From Planctomycetaceae bacterium (GTDB taxonomy: Bacteria > Planctomycetota > Planctomycetia > Pirellulales > UBA1268), in the NCBI GenBank assembly GCA_947449135.1, contig CANFQO010000013.1:1-59467 (forward strand): a DNA stretch of 59,467 nt. The letters run 5' to 3'. The notes under the pieces were generated by a model. The model worked only from the letters and a program-made list of their open reading frames with translations. It did no database searches and was not told the origin of the DNA. Shown here one piece after another: positions 48,368-57,713 of the stretch. Made by a program: the position numbers and the translations under genes. Numbering within the stretch: position 1 is the stretch's first letter; the number at the start of each line of letters is the position of its first letter.

Positions 48368-48384
48368 TTGAGACTGAGTCTCAA
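48368..48384. promoter_or_regulatory. Fur-type operator (perfect 7-1-7 inverted repeat)
   Basis: TTGAGACTGAGTCTCAA contains the 7-1-7 core TGAGACT-G-AGTCTCA. This fits the Fur consensus TGAnAnTnAnTnTCA at every fixed position. It lies 56 bp upstream of feoA and 65 bp upstream of the divergent bioD, so iron control of feo is probable and an effect on bioD possible. Confidence 0.8.
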
Positions 48385-48448
48385 TCTATCTATCAGTGTA
48401 GAACCTTGGCGTGGTAAGGGCAACTGCTGGGCGTGGAGTGGCTCGAAA

Positions 48449-49162
48449 ATGGCTGGCTGCGGTCTGTTTGTCACAGGCACCGACACGGGCGTCGGCAAGA
48501 CAGCGGTGGCCGTAGCGATCGTGGCGAGTCTCCGGCAGAACAGCCACCAGGCGGGGCTGCGGGTGGGCGTCTACAAGCCGGTGGCCAGCGGCTGGAAGCC
48601 CGACGACGCCAGCGGGGACGCCCTGCAGCTCTGGGCTGCCGCCGGTCGCCCGCTCAGCCCCGAGGCGGTCTGTCCCCAGTCGTTCGCCGCCCCGATCTCG
48701 CCGCCGCGCAGCGCCCGCGCCGCGGGCCGCTGTGTTGATGAACAGCTTCTCCGCGACGGGTTTGAAGCGTGGCGGCGGGCCAGCGACATCGTGATCGTGG
48801 AAGGGGCAGGGGGGCTATTCTCGCCGCTGGCGGAGAAAACACTCAACGCCGACGTCGCCCGAGACCTCAACCTGCCGCTGGTGGTGGTGGACACGGGCCG
48901 ATTGGGCGCGATCGGCCGCACGTTGGCCGTGGTTCGCGCCGCGCGTGCCGAGGGGCTCCGCGTGGCGGCGGTGGTGATCTCGCACGTCGAGCCGATGCCG
49001 CATGATCCCGCTGCCGACACCCCGGCCGGGCTCGGGGCGATCGCCCGCGCAAACGCAGCGGACATCGCGGAGTGGATCGATCCGGTGCCGGTGGCCGTGC
49101 TGCGGCACGCCGCATCCGAGTTCGAGCCGTCGATCGACTGGGCACAGCTGGCCCGCGGCTGA
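48449..49162 (+). CDS. bioD: Dethiobiotin synthetase
   Basis: The 237-residue enzyme closes the ureido ring of biotin with ATP and CO2. It has the P-loop FVTGTDTGVGKTAVAVA, YKPVASGW, the Glu/Gly loop IVEGAGGLFSPLAE and PLVVVDTGRLGAIGRTL. The length is typical of BioD (about 225-240). The ATG at 48449 opens the P-loop domain. The gene is divergent from feoA, and a Fur-type box sits in the shared upstream region. No other biotin gene is present here, so the pathway is scattered. Confidence 0.94.
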   Translation: MAGCGLFVTGTDTGVGKTAVAVAIVASLRQNSHQAGLRVGVYKPVASGWKPDDASGDALQLWAAAGRPLSPEAVCPQSFAAPISPPRSARAAGRCVDEQLLRDGFEAWRRASDIVIVEGAGGLFSPLAEKTLNADVARDLNLPLVVVDTGRLGAIGRTLAVVRAARAEGLRVAAVVISHVEPMPHDPAADTPAGLGAIARANAADIAEWIDPVPVAVLRHAASEFEPSIDWAQLARG

Positions 49163-49189
49163 CGTCAGGCATCCGCTACTATCTTACGC

Positions 49190-49945
49190 ATGGAAGCTCC
49201 CCTCCAACGCCCCGTCCTGACCGTCGTCATTCCCTGCTTCAACGAGCGGGAGACAATCCGCGAACTCGTCCGCCGCGTGCGGGAGCAGCCGATCGCCGAC
49301 GTGGAGATCATCGTCGTCGACGACGGTTCGCAGGACGGCACCCGCGAGCTGCTGCCGGGGATTTGCGACGAATTCGGCGCCCGTCTCATCCTGCAGCCGG
49401 TCAACCGCGGGAAGGGGGCGGCCCTGAGGACCGGTTTCGCGGCCGCAACCGGCGACATCGTCATCGTGCAGGACGCCGACCTCGAATATGACCCGAACGA
49501 GTATGGCTTGGTCATCGAGCCGATCCTGAAGGGCCACGCCGACGTGGTCTTCGGTTCGCGGTTCATGGGAGGCCGGGCACATCGCGTCGTCTACTTCTGG
49601 CACATGGTGGGCAACAAAGCTCTGACTCTGCTCTCGAACATGATCACCAACCTCAACCTCACCGACATGGAAACCTGCTACAAGGCCTTCCGGCGGGAAC
49701 TCCTCCAGGGAATTCGCCTCGAGGAGGACCGGTTTGGGTTCGAGCCGGAGATCACCGCGAAGGTGGCGCGGGCCGGGGCGAGGATCTACGAGGTCGGCAT
49801 CTCGTATTACGGCCGCACCTATGCGGAAGGAAAGAAGATCGGTTGGCGGGACGGCTTCCGGGCGATCTACGCGATCCTTCGACATGGACTGTTCGGCTCT
49901 GTGACCCGCGTGGTGCGGCCGCCGGCGGAGGGCCGTCATCGGTGA
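49190..49945 (+). CDS. Family 2 glycosyltransferase, polyprenyl-phosphate sugar transferase-like
   Basis: The 251-residue GT2 enzyme has [19 protein letters not shown], the nucleotide-binding [15 protein letters not shown], a DxD-like motif in [11 protein letters not shown] and GSRFMGG. It ends with [20 protein letters not shown]. This pattern matches the DPM1-like group, which transfers a sugar from a nucleotide sugar to polyprenyl phosphate. No long transmembrane tail is visible, so it acts at the inner face of the membrane. It starts 27 bp after bioD and could be read from the same promoter. Confidence 0.9.
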   Translation: MEAPLQRPVLTVVIPCFNERETIRELVRRVREQPIADVEIIVVDDGSQDGTRELLPGICDEFGARLILQPVNRGKGAALRTGFAAATGDIVIVQDADLEYDPNEYGLVIEPILKGHADVVFGSRFMGGRAHRVVYFWHMVGNKALTLLSNMITNLNLTDMETCYKAFRRELLQGIRLEEDRFGFEPEITAKVARAGARIYEVGISYYGRTYAEGKKIGWRDGFRAIYAILRHGLFGSVTRVVRPPAEGRHR

Positions 49946-50000
49946 GGGACGGCCGGTTCCCCAGGCAGCCGGCAGAGCCAATCGAGCGGAGTGTCGGCCA

Positions 50001-52301
50001 TCAACGGGACGCGACCACGCTCGCATCCAGCCCGACGTGCGGCCGGGCGGCCCCGCCCGCCTTCAGGTTGCCGATGGAGAGCCGCAGCGTCACCTTCCAG
50101 ACGCCGTCGGCGTCTGGCGTGACGATCCAGTGAGGCATCACCACCACCGACTGGTGTACCAGCTCGAACCCGCCCTCGGACTGGCTCACCGACTGGACCG
50201 GAAACGTCCAGACGCCGGCCGCCATGCCGTTGGTCGACTCGCCGAAGGCGAGCCGGGCGTCGATCCCCAGCCAATCATCGACAAGCCCGAGCGTCCGCAC
50301 GGCCGAGAGATCGAGCCGGCCTCCGAGCTCACCAAGATTCCGGTGTTCATGGTCGTAGAAGAATCGCCCTTCGGCACGCGCGGGCATGCCGGCAAAGTTG
50401 AGTTCGACTGCGAGATGCTGGCGGAATCCCTGCGGCAGCCCCTCGAGCTTGTAGCCGATCTCCAGCGTTCGCGAGCCCGCCTCCAGCGTGACCGCCTTGG
50501 AGAGCGTGAAGGGGATACCCCAGGCGTTGCCCGTCCGCGTCAGCAGGACCTGGATCCGCCCGGGGTTGCGGCGGATGCTGGCTTCGTAGCTGCCGGCGGC
50601 AAAATCGCCACGCTCCAGTGCCGTTCCCTCGACGATCGCATTGGCGTCGACGTCGCAATCCCAGAAGTGATCGACGAGGCTCTTCCGACGCGAGGCGTCG
50701 TAGCGGACCATCCGCTCGAGCCCCTCCTGCTTGAACTTCGCCACCTGCGAGGCATCAACCACGCTGCGGGCGTTGCCCGGTCCGGCCAGCACCTGCGCAT
50801 GGTAGGCCTCAGGCCGGCGGTCGAGCGTGGCGAGGAGATTGTGTTCCTGATCGCGGAGGTCGAGTTCGTAGAGCATGCCGCCCCGTGCCGGCGCGATCCA
50901 GGCATCCAGCCCGTCGCTTGCGAGTCGCACCTCCGTCCGGCCATCGAAGTCGTAATCGTCGGTCGTCGCTTCGACCCACGGGGTCTGCTTCCCCTCCGCC
51001 CGGTCGGCGGCGCGGTCGGCGGCGATCAGTTCCCGATAGATGGCGTTGCGGAGGTGCGGCAGGTAGATGCCGCCAAAGGCGCCATGCCAATAGGCGCAGT
51101 TGCATTGTCCGCGGTAGAGGGCCTGCGTGGCCTCGGTGACCGCTGCGGGATTGGCGACTGTCTGCTTGCCTGAAGCCAGTCGCTCCAGCCGCGTGCTCAC
51201 GGCCATCATGCGGGCGTACATTTCGTTGGCTTCTGGATACCGCATGCGGAAATTCCGCCACGAACCGCCGCGGAGAAACCGCGACACACTGGCGAGCCTG
51301 GCATCGGCGGCGCAGGCCAGCCGGGCCTCGATGCAGGCCAGCTGCGACTGCGGCGGCAGCACCCATTCCATCATCTCGCGGTAGCTGCACTCCGGCAGCC
51401 ACACCGTGCCGGCGGGCGGCACCTCGCGGACCACCTCCGACGGCAGCGACATCTGGATCCAGTCGGAGTTGGCCTCGAGCAATCCGAAGAAGGTCTCCAG
51501 CCAGCCCTCTTCGAAGCAGGTCTTCCGGGTGTCCGGCCAGACGCCGAACTTCTCGCCGTCGTCGCCGAACACGGCCAGTGCGCCTGGCCGACGCGACGCC
51601 AGATACCGCAGGTGGTCGATCGTGGCCTCGGGCGCCGCGAACGGGATCACGTAGCGGAGATGCTCGCTCACTGGGAAGACGGTGAGCGTGGAGCCATCCC
51701 CCTCGGTGAGCCAATGGCGGTCGAGCTGGTCCTCGCTGAGACCGGCCGCCTTGAAGTGGGAGTCGTCAAGAATTGTCCACTCGATGCCGGCGGCGGCGAT
51801 GTCGCGGGTCATGCCAGGATCCCAGACCCGTTCGGCCACCCACATGCCGGTCACCTTGGTCTTGAAGCGGCGCTCCAGCCACTCCGTCGCCAGCCGGATC
51901 TGTCCGATGCGGTCCCGCGCCGGCAGCATCGCGAGCACAGGCTCGTAGCAGGCGCCGCCAACGATCTCGACCTGCCCTTCGCCGACCAGACGGGCCACGC
52001 GGTCGAGGTAGTCGGGATGGTGGCGATCCAACCACTCCGCCAAGGGCCCGCTGGTGTGCAGGGCCAGCCGGATGCCGGGATGGCGTTCGAGCAATTCCAG
52101 CAGCGGCAGGTAGCTGTCGCGGTAGGCCTGTTCGATGACACCGTCGAAATTGCCGACGGGCTGATGGTCGTGGAGGACGAAGACAAACCGGACGGCGGGC
52201 GACATGGCGAGACCCGGGGGTGGCGCTGGAGAGAGCGGCTCGTGATTGTCAGGCCTGACGACACCCGCGCCAAACGTGGATCTGGCGTTTTCGGATGGCA
52301 T
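50001..52301 (-). CDS. GH57 4-alpha-glucanotransferase / alpha-amylase-like protein
   Basis: The 766-residue protein is a glycoside hydrolase family 57 enzyme. The catalytic barrel starts VRFVFVLHDHQPVGNFD (about 37-53). The nucleophile Glu is in MWVAERVWDP (E157) and the acid Asp in AVFGDDGEKFGVWPD (about 247-248). A C-terminal beta-sandwich (about 450-760, DUF1925/DUF1926-like) completes the architecture of the 4-alpha-glucanotransferase of Thermococcus litoralis type. It should remodel alpha-1,4-glucans such as glycogen. Start ATG 52301 has GGAG upstream; ATG 52205 (MSPAVRFVF) is an alternative. galT lies upstream on the same strand, 139 bp away. Confidence 0.9.
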   Translation of the reverse strand: MPSENARSTFGAGVVRPDNHEPLSPAPPPGLAMSPAVRFVFVLHDHQPVGNFDGVIEQAYRDSYLPLLELLERHPGIRLALHTSGPLAEWLDRHHPDYLDRVARLVGEGQVEIVGGACYEPVLAMLPARDRIGQIRLATEWLERRFKTKVTGMWVAERVWDPGMTRDIAAAGIEWTILDDSHFKAAGLSEDQLDRHWLTEGDGSTLTVFPVSEHLRYVIPFAAPEATIDHLRYLASRRPGALAVFGDDGEKFGVWPDTRKTCFEEGWLETFFGLLEANSDWIQMSLPSEVVREVPPAGTVWLPECSYREMMEWVLPPQSQLACIEARLACAADARLASVSRFLRGGSWRNFRMRYPEANEMYARMMAVSTRLERLASGKQTVANPAAVTEATQALYRGQCNCAYWHGAFGGIYLPHLRNAIYRELIAADRAADRAEGKQTPWVEATTDDYDFDGRTEVRLASDGLDAWIAPARGGMLYELDLRDQEHNLLATLDRRPEAYHAQVLAGPGNARSVVDASQVAKFKQEGLERMVRYDASRRKSLVDHFWDCDVDANAIVEGTALERGDFAAGSYEASIRRNPGRIQVLLTRTGNAWGIPFTLSKAVTLEAGSRTLEIGYKLEGLPQGFRQHLAVELNFAGMPARAEGRFFYDHEHRNLGELGGRLDLSAVRTLGLVDDWLGIDARLAFGESTNGMAAGVWTFPVQSVSQSEGGFELVHQSVVVMPHWIVTPDADGVWKVTLRLSIGNLKAGGAARPHVGLDASVVASR

Positions 52302-52440
52302 GAGACGAACTCCGGGGGGTCTCGTGCGGCTGGTGCCGGCTGGGGAAAGTGGATGGGGGCGTTTTCGATCCGCGGGGGCGGCGGCAGCTAGCCTGCTGGA
52401 AAATCGCCGGTAAGCGAAGGCACGCGGAGGTGGCGACCGA

Positions 52441-53424
52441 TCAGGCGTCGCGGAGTAGCCGGGCCGATTCGTGCGGCGTCATCGTGGTGATGTGGCAGCC
52501 GGTGCCCAGTTCGAAGCCGGCCAGGCCATTGATCCGCGGAAGGATCTCCAGATGCCAGTGCCAGCTGGCGGGAGCCGCTGCGTCGCTGACAGCGTGTGCA
52601 TGGGGCAGTTGGTGCAGCCACCAGTTGTAGTCGGCCCCGGGCATGAGCCGATCGAGCCGGCCGATGAGCGATTGCGTGAGCTCTGCGAGCGCCGCCACGC
52701 GGTCGGGGCTCGTGGCATGAAACGATCCTTCAGCCGACCGGGGCAGGATCCAGGTCTCAAAGGGCTGTCGTGGGGCCTGGGGTACCAGGGCTACCAGATC
52801 GCCTGCCGCCATCACGATGCGATCCTCGGCCGCTGCCTGTCGCAACAGGTTGCCGAAGGGGTCGGTGGTGGAGGCCGCGACCGCCAGTTCGGCGGCCAGA
52901 AACGGTGGCACAAAGTCGAGGCCGACAAGCTGGCTATGGACGTGCTCGAGTGACGCGCCAGCCTTGACCCCGGAGTTTTTAAAGACCATGGCCCAGGCGA
53001 TGTCGCCGCGGTCGGCCAGCACTGCCAGCCGCTCCCGGCAGAGTTCCCAGACTGCCCGCCAGCCGGCGGGGTCGATGGCGAGGATGCTCCGCACGTGCGC
53101 CGGTGACTCGATCACGACGTCGTGCACACCGTGAGCTGGTTGGGGCCGCTCTCCCTGAATACCGACGGCCGTCCGTGGGGCGGTCGCATCGACGGCAATC
53201 GGAAACCGGTTGGGGACGATCCGAGCCTGCCAGGGCTCGGCAGGGGAACGCGGAGACCGCAGCAGGTCAGGGGGGGTGAGCGACTCGTTGCCAGCGCAGA
53301 ACGGGCAGCGGACCGTCGCCCCCTCCAATTCGTTGGGCCGATCGGCTCGGCCGGGGGCGACAACCACCGTCCGGGCGGTGAGCGGATCGTGGCGAAGGTG
53401 CGGCGGGTCGTGTGTTGTACGCAT
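52441..53424 (-). CDS. galT: Galactose-1-phosphate uridylyltransferase (GalT, HIT superfamily)
   Basis: The 327-residue enzyme swaps UMP between UDP-glucose and galactose-1-phosphate. It has an N-terminal zinc pair CPFCAGNE, FKNSGVKAGASLEHVHSQLVGL with the active HxHxQ triad, and a C-terminal HWHLEILPRI. FPIAVD and PRQPFETWILPR are also family features. The start ATG 53424 gives MRTTHDPPHLRHDPLT, typical for the family. It stands with the GH57 gene downstream on the same strand, while galactokinase is at 6764-7942, so the Leloir genes are split. Specificity for galactose versus another hexose phosphate is not certain. Confidence 0.88.
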   Translation of the reverse strand: MRTTHDPPHLRHDPLTARTVVVAPGRADRPNELEGATVRCPFCAGNESLTPPDLLRSPRSPAEPWQARIVPNRFPIAVDATAPRTAVGIQGERPQPAHGVHDVVIESPAHVRSILAIDPAGWRAVWELCRERLAVLADRGDIAWAMVFKNSGVKAGASLEHVHSQLVGLDFVPPFLAAELAVAASTTDPFGNLLRQAAAEDRIVMAAGDLVALVPQAPRQPFETWILPRSAEGSFHATSPDRVAALAELTQSLIGRLDRLMPGADYNWWLHQLPHAHAVSDAAAPASWHWHLEILPRINGLAGFELGTGCHITTMTPHESARLLRDA

Positions 53425-53471
53425 GGATCCTGAGCCGTACACTCGGCACTTCTTTCCTGGAGAACCTTACC

Positions 53472-54002
53472 ATGCTCACCGTCGGCGATGCGTTTCCCCA
53501 CTACTCCGCCCAGGCCTGCGTCGGCACCGGCAAGGATGACGTCAAACTGCTCAGTAATACCGACTACACCGGCCGGTGGGTCGTCTATTTCTTCTATCCG
53601 AAGGACTTCACTTTCGTCTGCCCGACGGAGATCGCCGAGTTCAACAAGCAGGTGAAGGCGTTTGGGGACCGCGACACGAGCGTTGTGGGGGGCAGCACCG
53701 ACAACGAATATTCCCACCTCGCCTGGCGGCGGGCCCATCCCGACCTGACCGACCTGAAATTCCCGCTGATCGCGGCCCAGAAACTCGCGGCCGAACTGGG
53801 GATTCTCGAAAAGACCGAGGGCTACTGCCTGCGGGCCACGTTCATCGTCGATCCCCACGGCGTGATCCAGTGGGTGGACGTGAATCAGGGCCGCGTGGGC
53901 CGCAACGTGGCCGAGGTGATGCGGGTGCTCGACGCCCTGCAGAGCGACGAACTCTGCCCCTGCAACTGGAAAAAGGGCGACCCCTACGTGAAGCCCGCGT
54001 GA
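53472..54002 (+). CDS. Peroxiredoxin (AhpC/Prx family)
   Basis: The 176-residue thiol peroxidase has the peroxidatic cysteine in FTFVCPTEIAEF and a possible resolving pair in the C-terminal LCPCNWKKGD. It also has VVYFFYPKDF and the ATFIVDPHGVIQWV stretch. It reduces hydrogen peroxide and alkyl hydroperoxides using an outside reductant, which I cannot identify here. An AhpC-type 2-Cys enzyme fits best. It is divergent from galT, and the ATG at 53472 follows GGAGAACC. dgkA starts 26 bp after its stop. Confidence 0.93.
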   Translation: MLTVGDAFPHYSAQACVGTGKDDVKLLSNTDYTGRWVVYFFYPKDFTFVCPTEIAEFNKQVKAFGDRDTSVVGGSTDNEYSHLAWRRAHPDLTDLKFPLIAAQKLAAELGILEKTEGYCLRATFIVDPHGVIQWVDVNQGRVGRNVAEVMRVLDALQSDELCPCNWKKGDPYVKPA

Positions 54003-54028
54003 CACCTCCGGCAAGGGAGGGGAGCCCG

Positions 54029-54409
54029 ATGGCCCTGCGGCAATCGACCACCCCGCGGAGTTGGTCGCAGAAATTCGCCGACGCCTTTCGCGGCCTCTCC
54101 CGGGCGGTGCGGAGCCAGTCGAGCTTCGCCGTGCACCTCGGGATGGCCACGGCCGTCGTGGCCGCTGGCGCCCTGGCGCAGGTCTCGCCAGCGGAATGGT
54201 GTCTGCTCGTGTTCGCGATCGGCCTGGTGTTGATGGCGGAGATTTTCAATACCGCCATCGAGTCGCTGGCCCGTGGCCCAGGAAGCCGACGTCATCCGCG
54301 GCTCCGCGACGCCCTCGACATGGCCAGCGGCGGCGTGCTGGTGGCGGCGGTCACGGCCGCCGTGATCGGGCTCGTCGTGTTCGGACCGCGATTGCTCGCG
54401 CTCGTGTGA
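54029..54409 (+). CDS. dgkA: Diacylglycerol/undecaprenol kinase (DgkA)
   Basis: The 126-residue protein has the DgkA fold: an N-terminal amphipathic part (KFADAFRGLSRAVRSQSSFAVHL), three membrane helices and the conserved core LMAEIFNTAIESL followed by DALDMASGGVLV. The family phosphorylates diacylglycerol or undecaprenol at the inner membrane, recycling lipid carriers for wall and polysaccharide synthesis. GGGAGGGGAGCCCG gives a strong ribosome-binding site for ATG 54029. The length equals that of E. coli DgkA (about 122). It is likely co-transcribed with the peroxiredoxin gene. Confidence 0.92.
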   Translation: MALRQSTTPRSWSQKFADAFRGLSRAVRSQSSFAVHLGMATAVVAAGALAQVSPAEWCLLVFAIGLVLMAEIFNTAIESLARGPGSRRHPRLRDALDMASGGVLVAAVTAAVIGLVVFGPRLLALV

Positions 54410-54528
54410 CTCTGCGGCCCCTGCTCTTGACGGGTCTCTCGGCGATTCCCTAGCTTCGTGGACCCCCTCGCCGGGACTCCCCGGCTGGGCCTGATCAATC
54501 ACGGCACGTTGTTGCGGAGACTATCGCG

Positions 54529-55221
<693 letters not shown>

Positions 55222-55367
55222 CTTCACGCGAAACATGGCATCGTGCCACGCGATCGCTCAATACGTCGAGTCCCATCGCTTCCGCTCCGGGCTTGTATTC
55301 TTGGGTGATGGAACCGTTTGGGTGAACGCGCCGTTTGAATAAAAGCCCCCGGCGGAAGCCGGGGGAC
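55222..55367. repeat. Mosaic repeat, copy A (full unit)
   Basis: The unit begins CTTCACGCGAAACA, continues with hairpin TGGCA-TCG-TGCCA (55236-55248) and TCCCATCGCTTCCGCTCCGGG (55271 on), and ends with hairpin CCCCCGGC-GGAA-GCCGGGGG (55346-55365). Its last 97 bp recur with four changes at 55428-55524. Positions 55236-55309 recur with three changes at 57640-57713. Confidence 0.85.
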
Positions 55368-55427
55368 TCCGGGTGTGAAAGCCATCCCGCGAGCCATGCC
55401 CATCCGGGATCGCCCAACGACCCGGTG

Positions 55428-55524
55428 TCCCGTCGCTTCCGCTCCGGGCTTTTATTCTTGGGCGATGGAACCATTTGGGTGAACGCGCCGTTTGAATAAA
55501 AGCCCCCGGCGGAAGCCGGGGGAC
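55428..55524. repeat. Mosaic repeat, copy B
   Basis: These 97 bp match 55271-55367 except at four positions. The stem CCCCCGGC-GGAA-GCCGGGGG is at 55503-55522. On the minus strand it is followed by CTTTTATTC, so it may also terminate the PQQ-like gene that ends at 55541. Confidence 0.85.
55503..55522 (-). terminator. Hairpin with T-rich tail, end of the PQQ-like gene
   Basis: A perfect 8-bp GC stem with GGAA loop (plus-strand sense) is followed on the minus strand by CTTTTATTC. It lies 18 bp past the stop of the minus-strand PQQ-like gene, inside repeat copy B. The same hairpin in copy A lies further downstream. Confidence 0.6.
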
Positions 55525-55540
55525 CATTCCGTGTTTGTTG

Positions 55541-56878
55541 TTACTTCCGCAGGTCGTAGCAGAGGATCGCGTCCTGCTCACGGAGGTAGAGCCGGCCGTC
55601 CACGATCACGGAGTGGGACCAGCTCGGCCGGGCATCGCTGCCGGGGATCTTGAATGTTGCCGCCTCCACATAGTCGGCCGGATCGGCCTTCACCAGGGCC
55701 AGCGTGCCATCGGCATACCGCACGTAGAGATGGCCGTCGGCGGCCGTCACCGTGGCTGATCCCTTGCCGCTGCCCCGCTTCTTCCAGACCACGTTGCCCG
55801 TCATCAGCTCTGCGCAGAAGGGGATGCCCGCGTCGTCAGAATCGCCGTAGAGATGGTCGCCCACCAGCACGATGCCGCCATGCTTGTTGGCGAGCTCTTT
55901 TTTGAGCCCGTAGATTTCCTCCATCGTCACGCCGCCATCGGCGCCGGGAACCTGCCGCAGGAGGGCGCCGCCCCGCTTGTAGCCGGCGGAGAAGAAGACC
56001 AGGTCGCCGCGAACGATCGGCGTCGGCACCACGGCCGTCGTCTGGTCGATTGGATAGGCCCACTGGAAACGGCCCGTCTCGGCATCGACCGCGAAGGCGC
56101 CGGCGGCCGTGGTCTGCACATAGACCTTCCGGCCCCCCGTCTGGCTGGATAGCGGCCGGCTGACCACGATCGAGGAGTGGGCGGCACCGCGGTCGCCCTT
56201 CATGGGGCAGGTCCAGAGCGGTTGGCCCGTCTTCTTATCGAGCGCCACCATGGTGGCCTGTTCGCCACCCGGTGTGCAGACGAGCCGGTTGTCGTCGATG
56301 AGCGGTGACTCGCTGTAGCCCCATCCATCTCCCTTCTTGCCGCCGAACTGGGCCTTCAAGTCGATGCGAAACTGCTCCTTCCCGTCGGCCGTCGCGCAGG
56401 CCACGAGCTGGCCAAACGGCGTGATGACATAGACCATCTCGCCATCGACCGTGGGCGTGCTTCGCGAACTGTGCCACGATTCGGGGCCCTCGGCCCACGG
56501 CTGGCCGGTCTTCGTCTTCCAGAGCTGCTGGCCCGAGTCGCGGTCGAAGCAGGAGAGATATTCGTCCTTGTCGCCGGCGGTGGAGAGGCCGTCGCCGAGC
56601 GTGTAGATCCGCTTCCCGGCGATCGCCAGACTGGCATAGCCGTGGCCCGCGCCCGCCGTCTTCCAGACAAGCGTGGGCCCCGCGGCCGGCCAGGTGTTCA
56701 GGAGACCTGTGTCGGCGGCGACCCCGGTCCGCTCCGGTCCGCGAAAGGTCGGCCAGTCGGCGGCCATGCCGCAGGATGCCAGCAGCACCAGAACTCCCCA
56801 GGCCCGCCAGCAGCCGCCGATGACACCACGGGCGGGATGGCGAAGCACAAACGCGGCGGGCTTGTCGGCCGTGACCAT
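55541..56878 (-). CDS. Secreted PQQ-like beta-propeller protein
   Basis: This 445-residue exported protein has a long n-region and hydrophobic signal (about 20-40, ending CGMAAD) and then [14 protein letters not shown], as in other planctomycete PQQ-like propellers. Repeating blades are visible, such as [54 protein letters not shown] and [15 protein letters not shown]. Each includes the WxW-type or GxxLW docking residues. It lacks the catalytic residues needed for a genuine quinoprotein dehydrogenase as far as I can see, so it may be a scaffold like BamB. AGGGAG precedes the ATG. It is related to the fragment at 1-236. Confidence 0.85.
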   Translation of the reverse strand: MVTADKPAAFVLRHPARGVIGGCWRAWGVLVLLASCGMAADWPTFRGPERTGVAADTGLLNTWPAAGPTLVWKTAGAGHGYASLAIAGKRIYTLGDGLSTAGDKDEYLSCFDRDSGQQLWKTKTGQPWAEGPESWHSSRSTPTVDGEMVYVITPFGQLVACATADGKEQFRIDLKAQFGGKKGDGWGYSESPLIDDNRLVCTPGGEQATMVALDKKTGQPLWTCPMKGDRGAAHSSIVVSRPLSSQTGGRKVYVQTTAAGAFAVDAETGRFQWAYPIDQTTAVVPTPIVRGDLVFFSAGYKRGGALLRQVPGADGGVTMEEIYGLKKELANKHGGIVLVGDHLYGDSDDAGIPFCAELMTGNVVWKKRGSGKGSATVTAADGHLYVRYADGTLALVKADPADYVEAATFKIPGSDARPSWSHSVIVDGRLYLREQDAILCYDLRK

Positions 56879-57001
56879 AAAAAGAGGCTCCCTAAGGCAG
56901 GATGGACTGTGCGGGAAGGGTATGGGCTGGATAACGGATCGGTCAAACTATTGAATAGAGGAAGCAACCCAGCCCGACCGCCTCCGAGGAGTTTTCCTAC
57001 C

Positions 57002-57499
57002 GTGTCCGCATCCGCTTCGCCGGCCCCGTCGTCACCGTTCGGCCAGAGACTCTCCGTCGAGCAGGTGGAGGAGGGCTGCGAACTGGCGCCCAAGTTTGAC
57101 GCGCAGGGGCTCATCCCCTGCGTCACCACCGACCATGCCTCCGGCGAAGTGCTGATGGTGGCGGTGATGAACCGTGAGGCGCTGGCCAAGACGATCGAAA
57201 CCGGCGAGGCCCACTATTGGAGCCGGAGCCGTCAGCAGCTCTGGCACAAGGGCGCCACCAGCGGCCTGGTGCAGAAGGTGGCCGAGATGCGGATCGACGA
57301 TGATCAGGACTGCGTCTGGCTGCGGGTCGAAATCGCCGGCGGCGCCAGCTGCCACGTCGGCTACCGCTCCTGCTTCTACCGCCGGGTGCCGGTCGGAGCG
57401 GAACGTGGGCAGGGCACGCAGTTGGCATTCACCGAGCACGAAAAAGCCTTCGACCCGAAGGCGGTCTACGGCGACGCGCCAAACCCGACACAGTTGTGA
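57002..57499 (+). CDS. hisI: Phosphoribosyl-AMP cyclohydrolase (HisI)
   Basis: The 165-residue enzyme opens the purine ring in the third step of histidine synthesis. Diagnostic parts are [39 protein letters not shown], the metal-binding acidic [11 protein letters not shown] and the cysteine pair [13 protein letters not shown]. The acidic motif reads DDDQD where most HisI proteins have DCDxD. No HisE domain follows, so this is a stand-alone HisI. A GTG at 57002 with GAGGAG ten bases upstream is the likely start. It is divergent from the PQQ-like gene and isolated from other his genes in this window. Confidence 0.9.
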   Translation: MSASASPAPSSPFGQRLSVEQVEEGCELAPKFDAQGLIPCVTTDHASGEVLMVAVMNREALAKTIETGEAHYWSRSRQQLWHKGATSGLVQKVAEMRIDDDQDCVWLRVEIAGGASCHVGYRSCFYRRVPVGAERGQGTQLAFTEHEKAFDPKAVYGDAPNPTQL

Positions 57500-57547
57500 T
57501 CACGTGGCCACGGCCATCATGGCCTGGATGGCGGTGCACAGAAGGTG

Positions 57548-57603
57548 TCCCATCGCTTCCGCTCTGGGCGGCTGTCTTCACGCGAAACACGACATCGTGT
57601 CGT
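57548..57603. repeat. Mosaic repeat, partial copy D with covarying hairpin
   Basis: TCCCATCGCTTCCGCTCTGGG (57548-57568) and CTTCACGCGAAACA (57576-57589) are shared with copy A. Hairpin ACGACA-TCG-TGTCGT (57589-57603) replaces GTGGCA-TCG-TGCCAC of copy C, keeping the stem by paired changes. A TTTTCGCTTT tail follows, so it may terminate hisI. Confidence 0.7.
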
Positions 57604-57639
57604 TTTCGCTTTGAAACCTCCGGTTTCTGTTGGGCGGCG

Positions 57640-57713
57640 TGGCATCGTGCCACGCGATCGCTCAATACTTCGAATCCCATCGCTTCCGCTCCGGGCTTTT
57701 ATTCTTGGGTGAT
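57640..57713. repeat. Mosaic repeat, copy C overlapping the end of the ligase gene
   Basis: These 74 bp match 55236-55309 with three changes. The hairpin is GTGGCA-TCG-TGCCAC at 57639-57653. The stop codon and last four codons (ITQE) of the O-antigen-ligase-like gene lie inside this repeat. Confidence 0.8.

Larger units (their letters stand above)
55222..55540. other. Intergenic region filled with mosaic palindromic repeats
   Basis: The 319-bp gap between aqpZ and the PQQ-like gene carries two copies of one repeat (55222-55367 and 55428-55524) and little else. Each copy contains a strong hairpin. No gene is seen. Confidence 0.75.
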
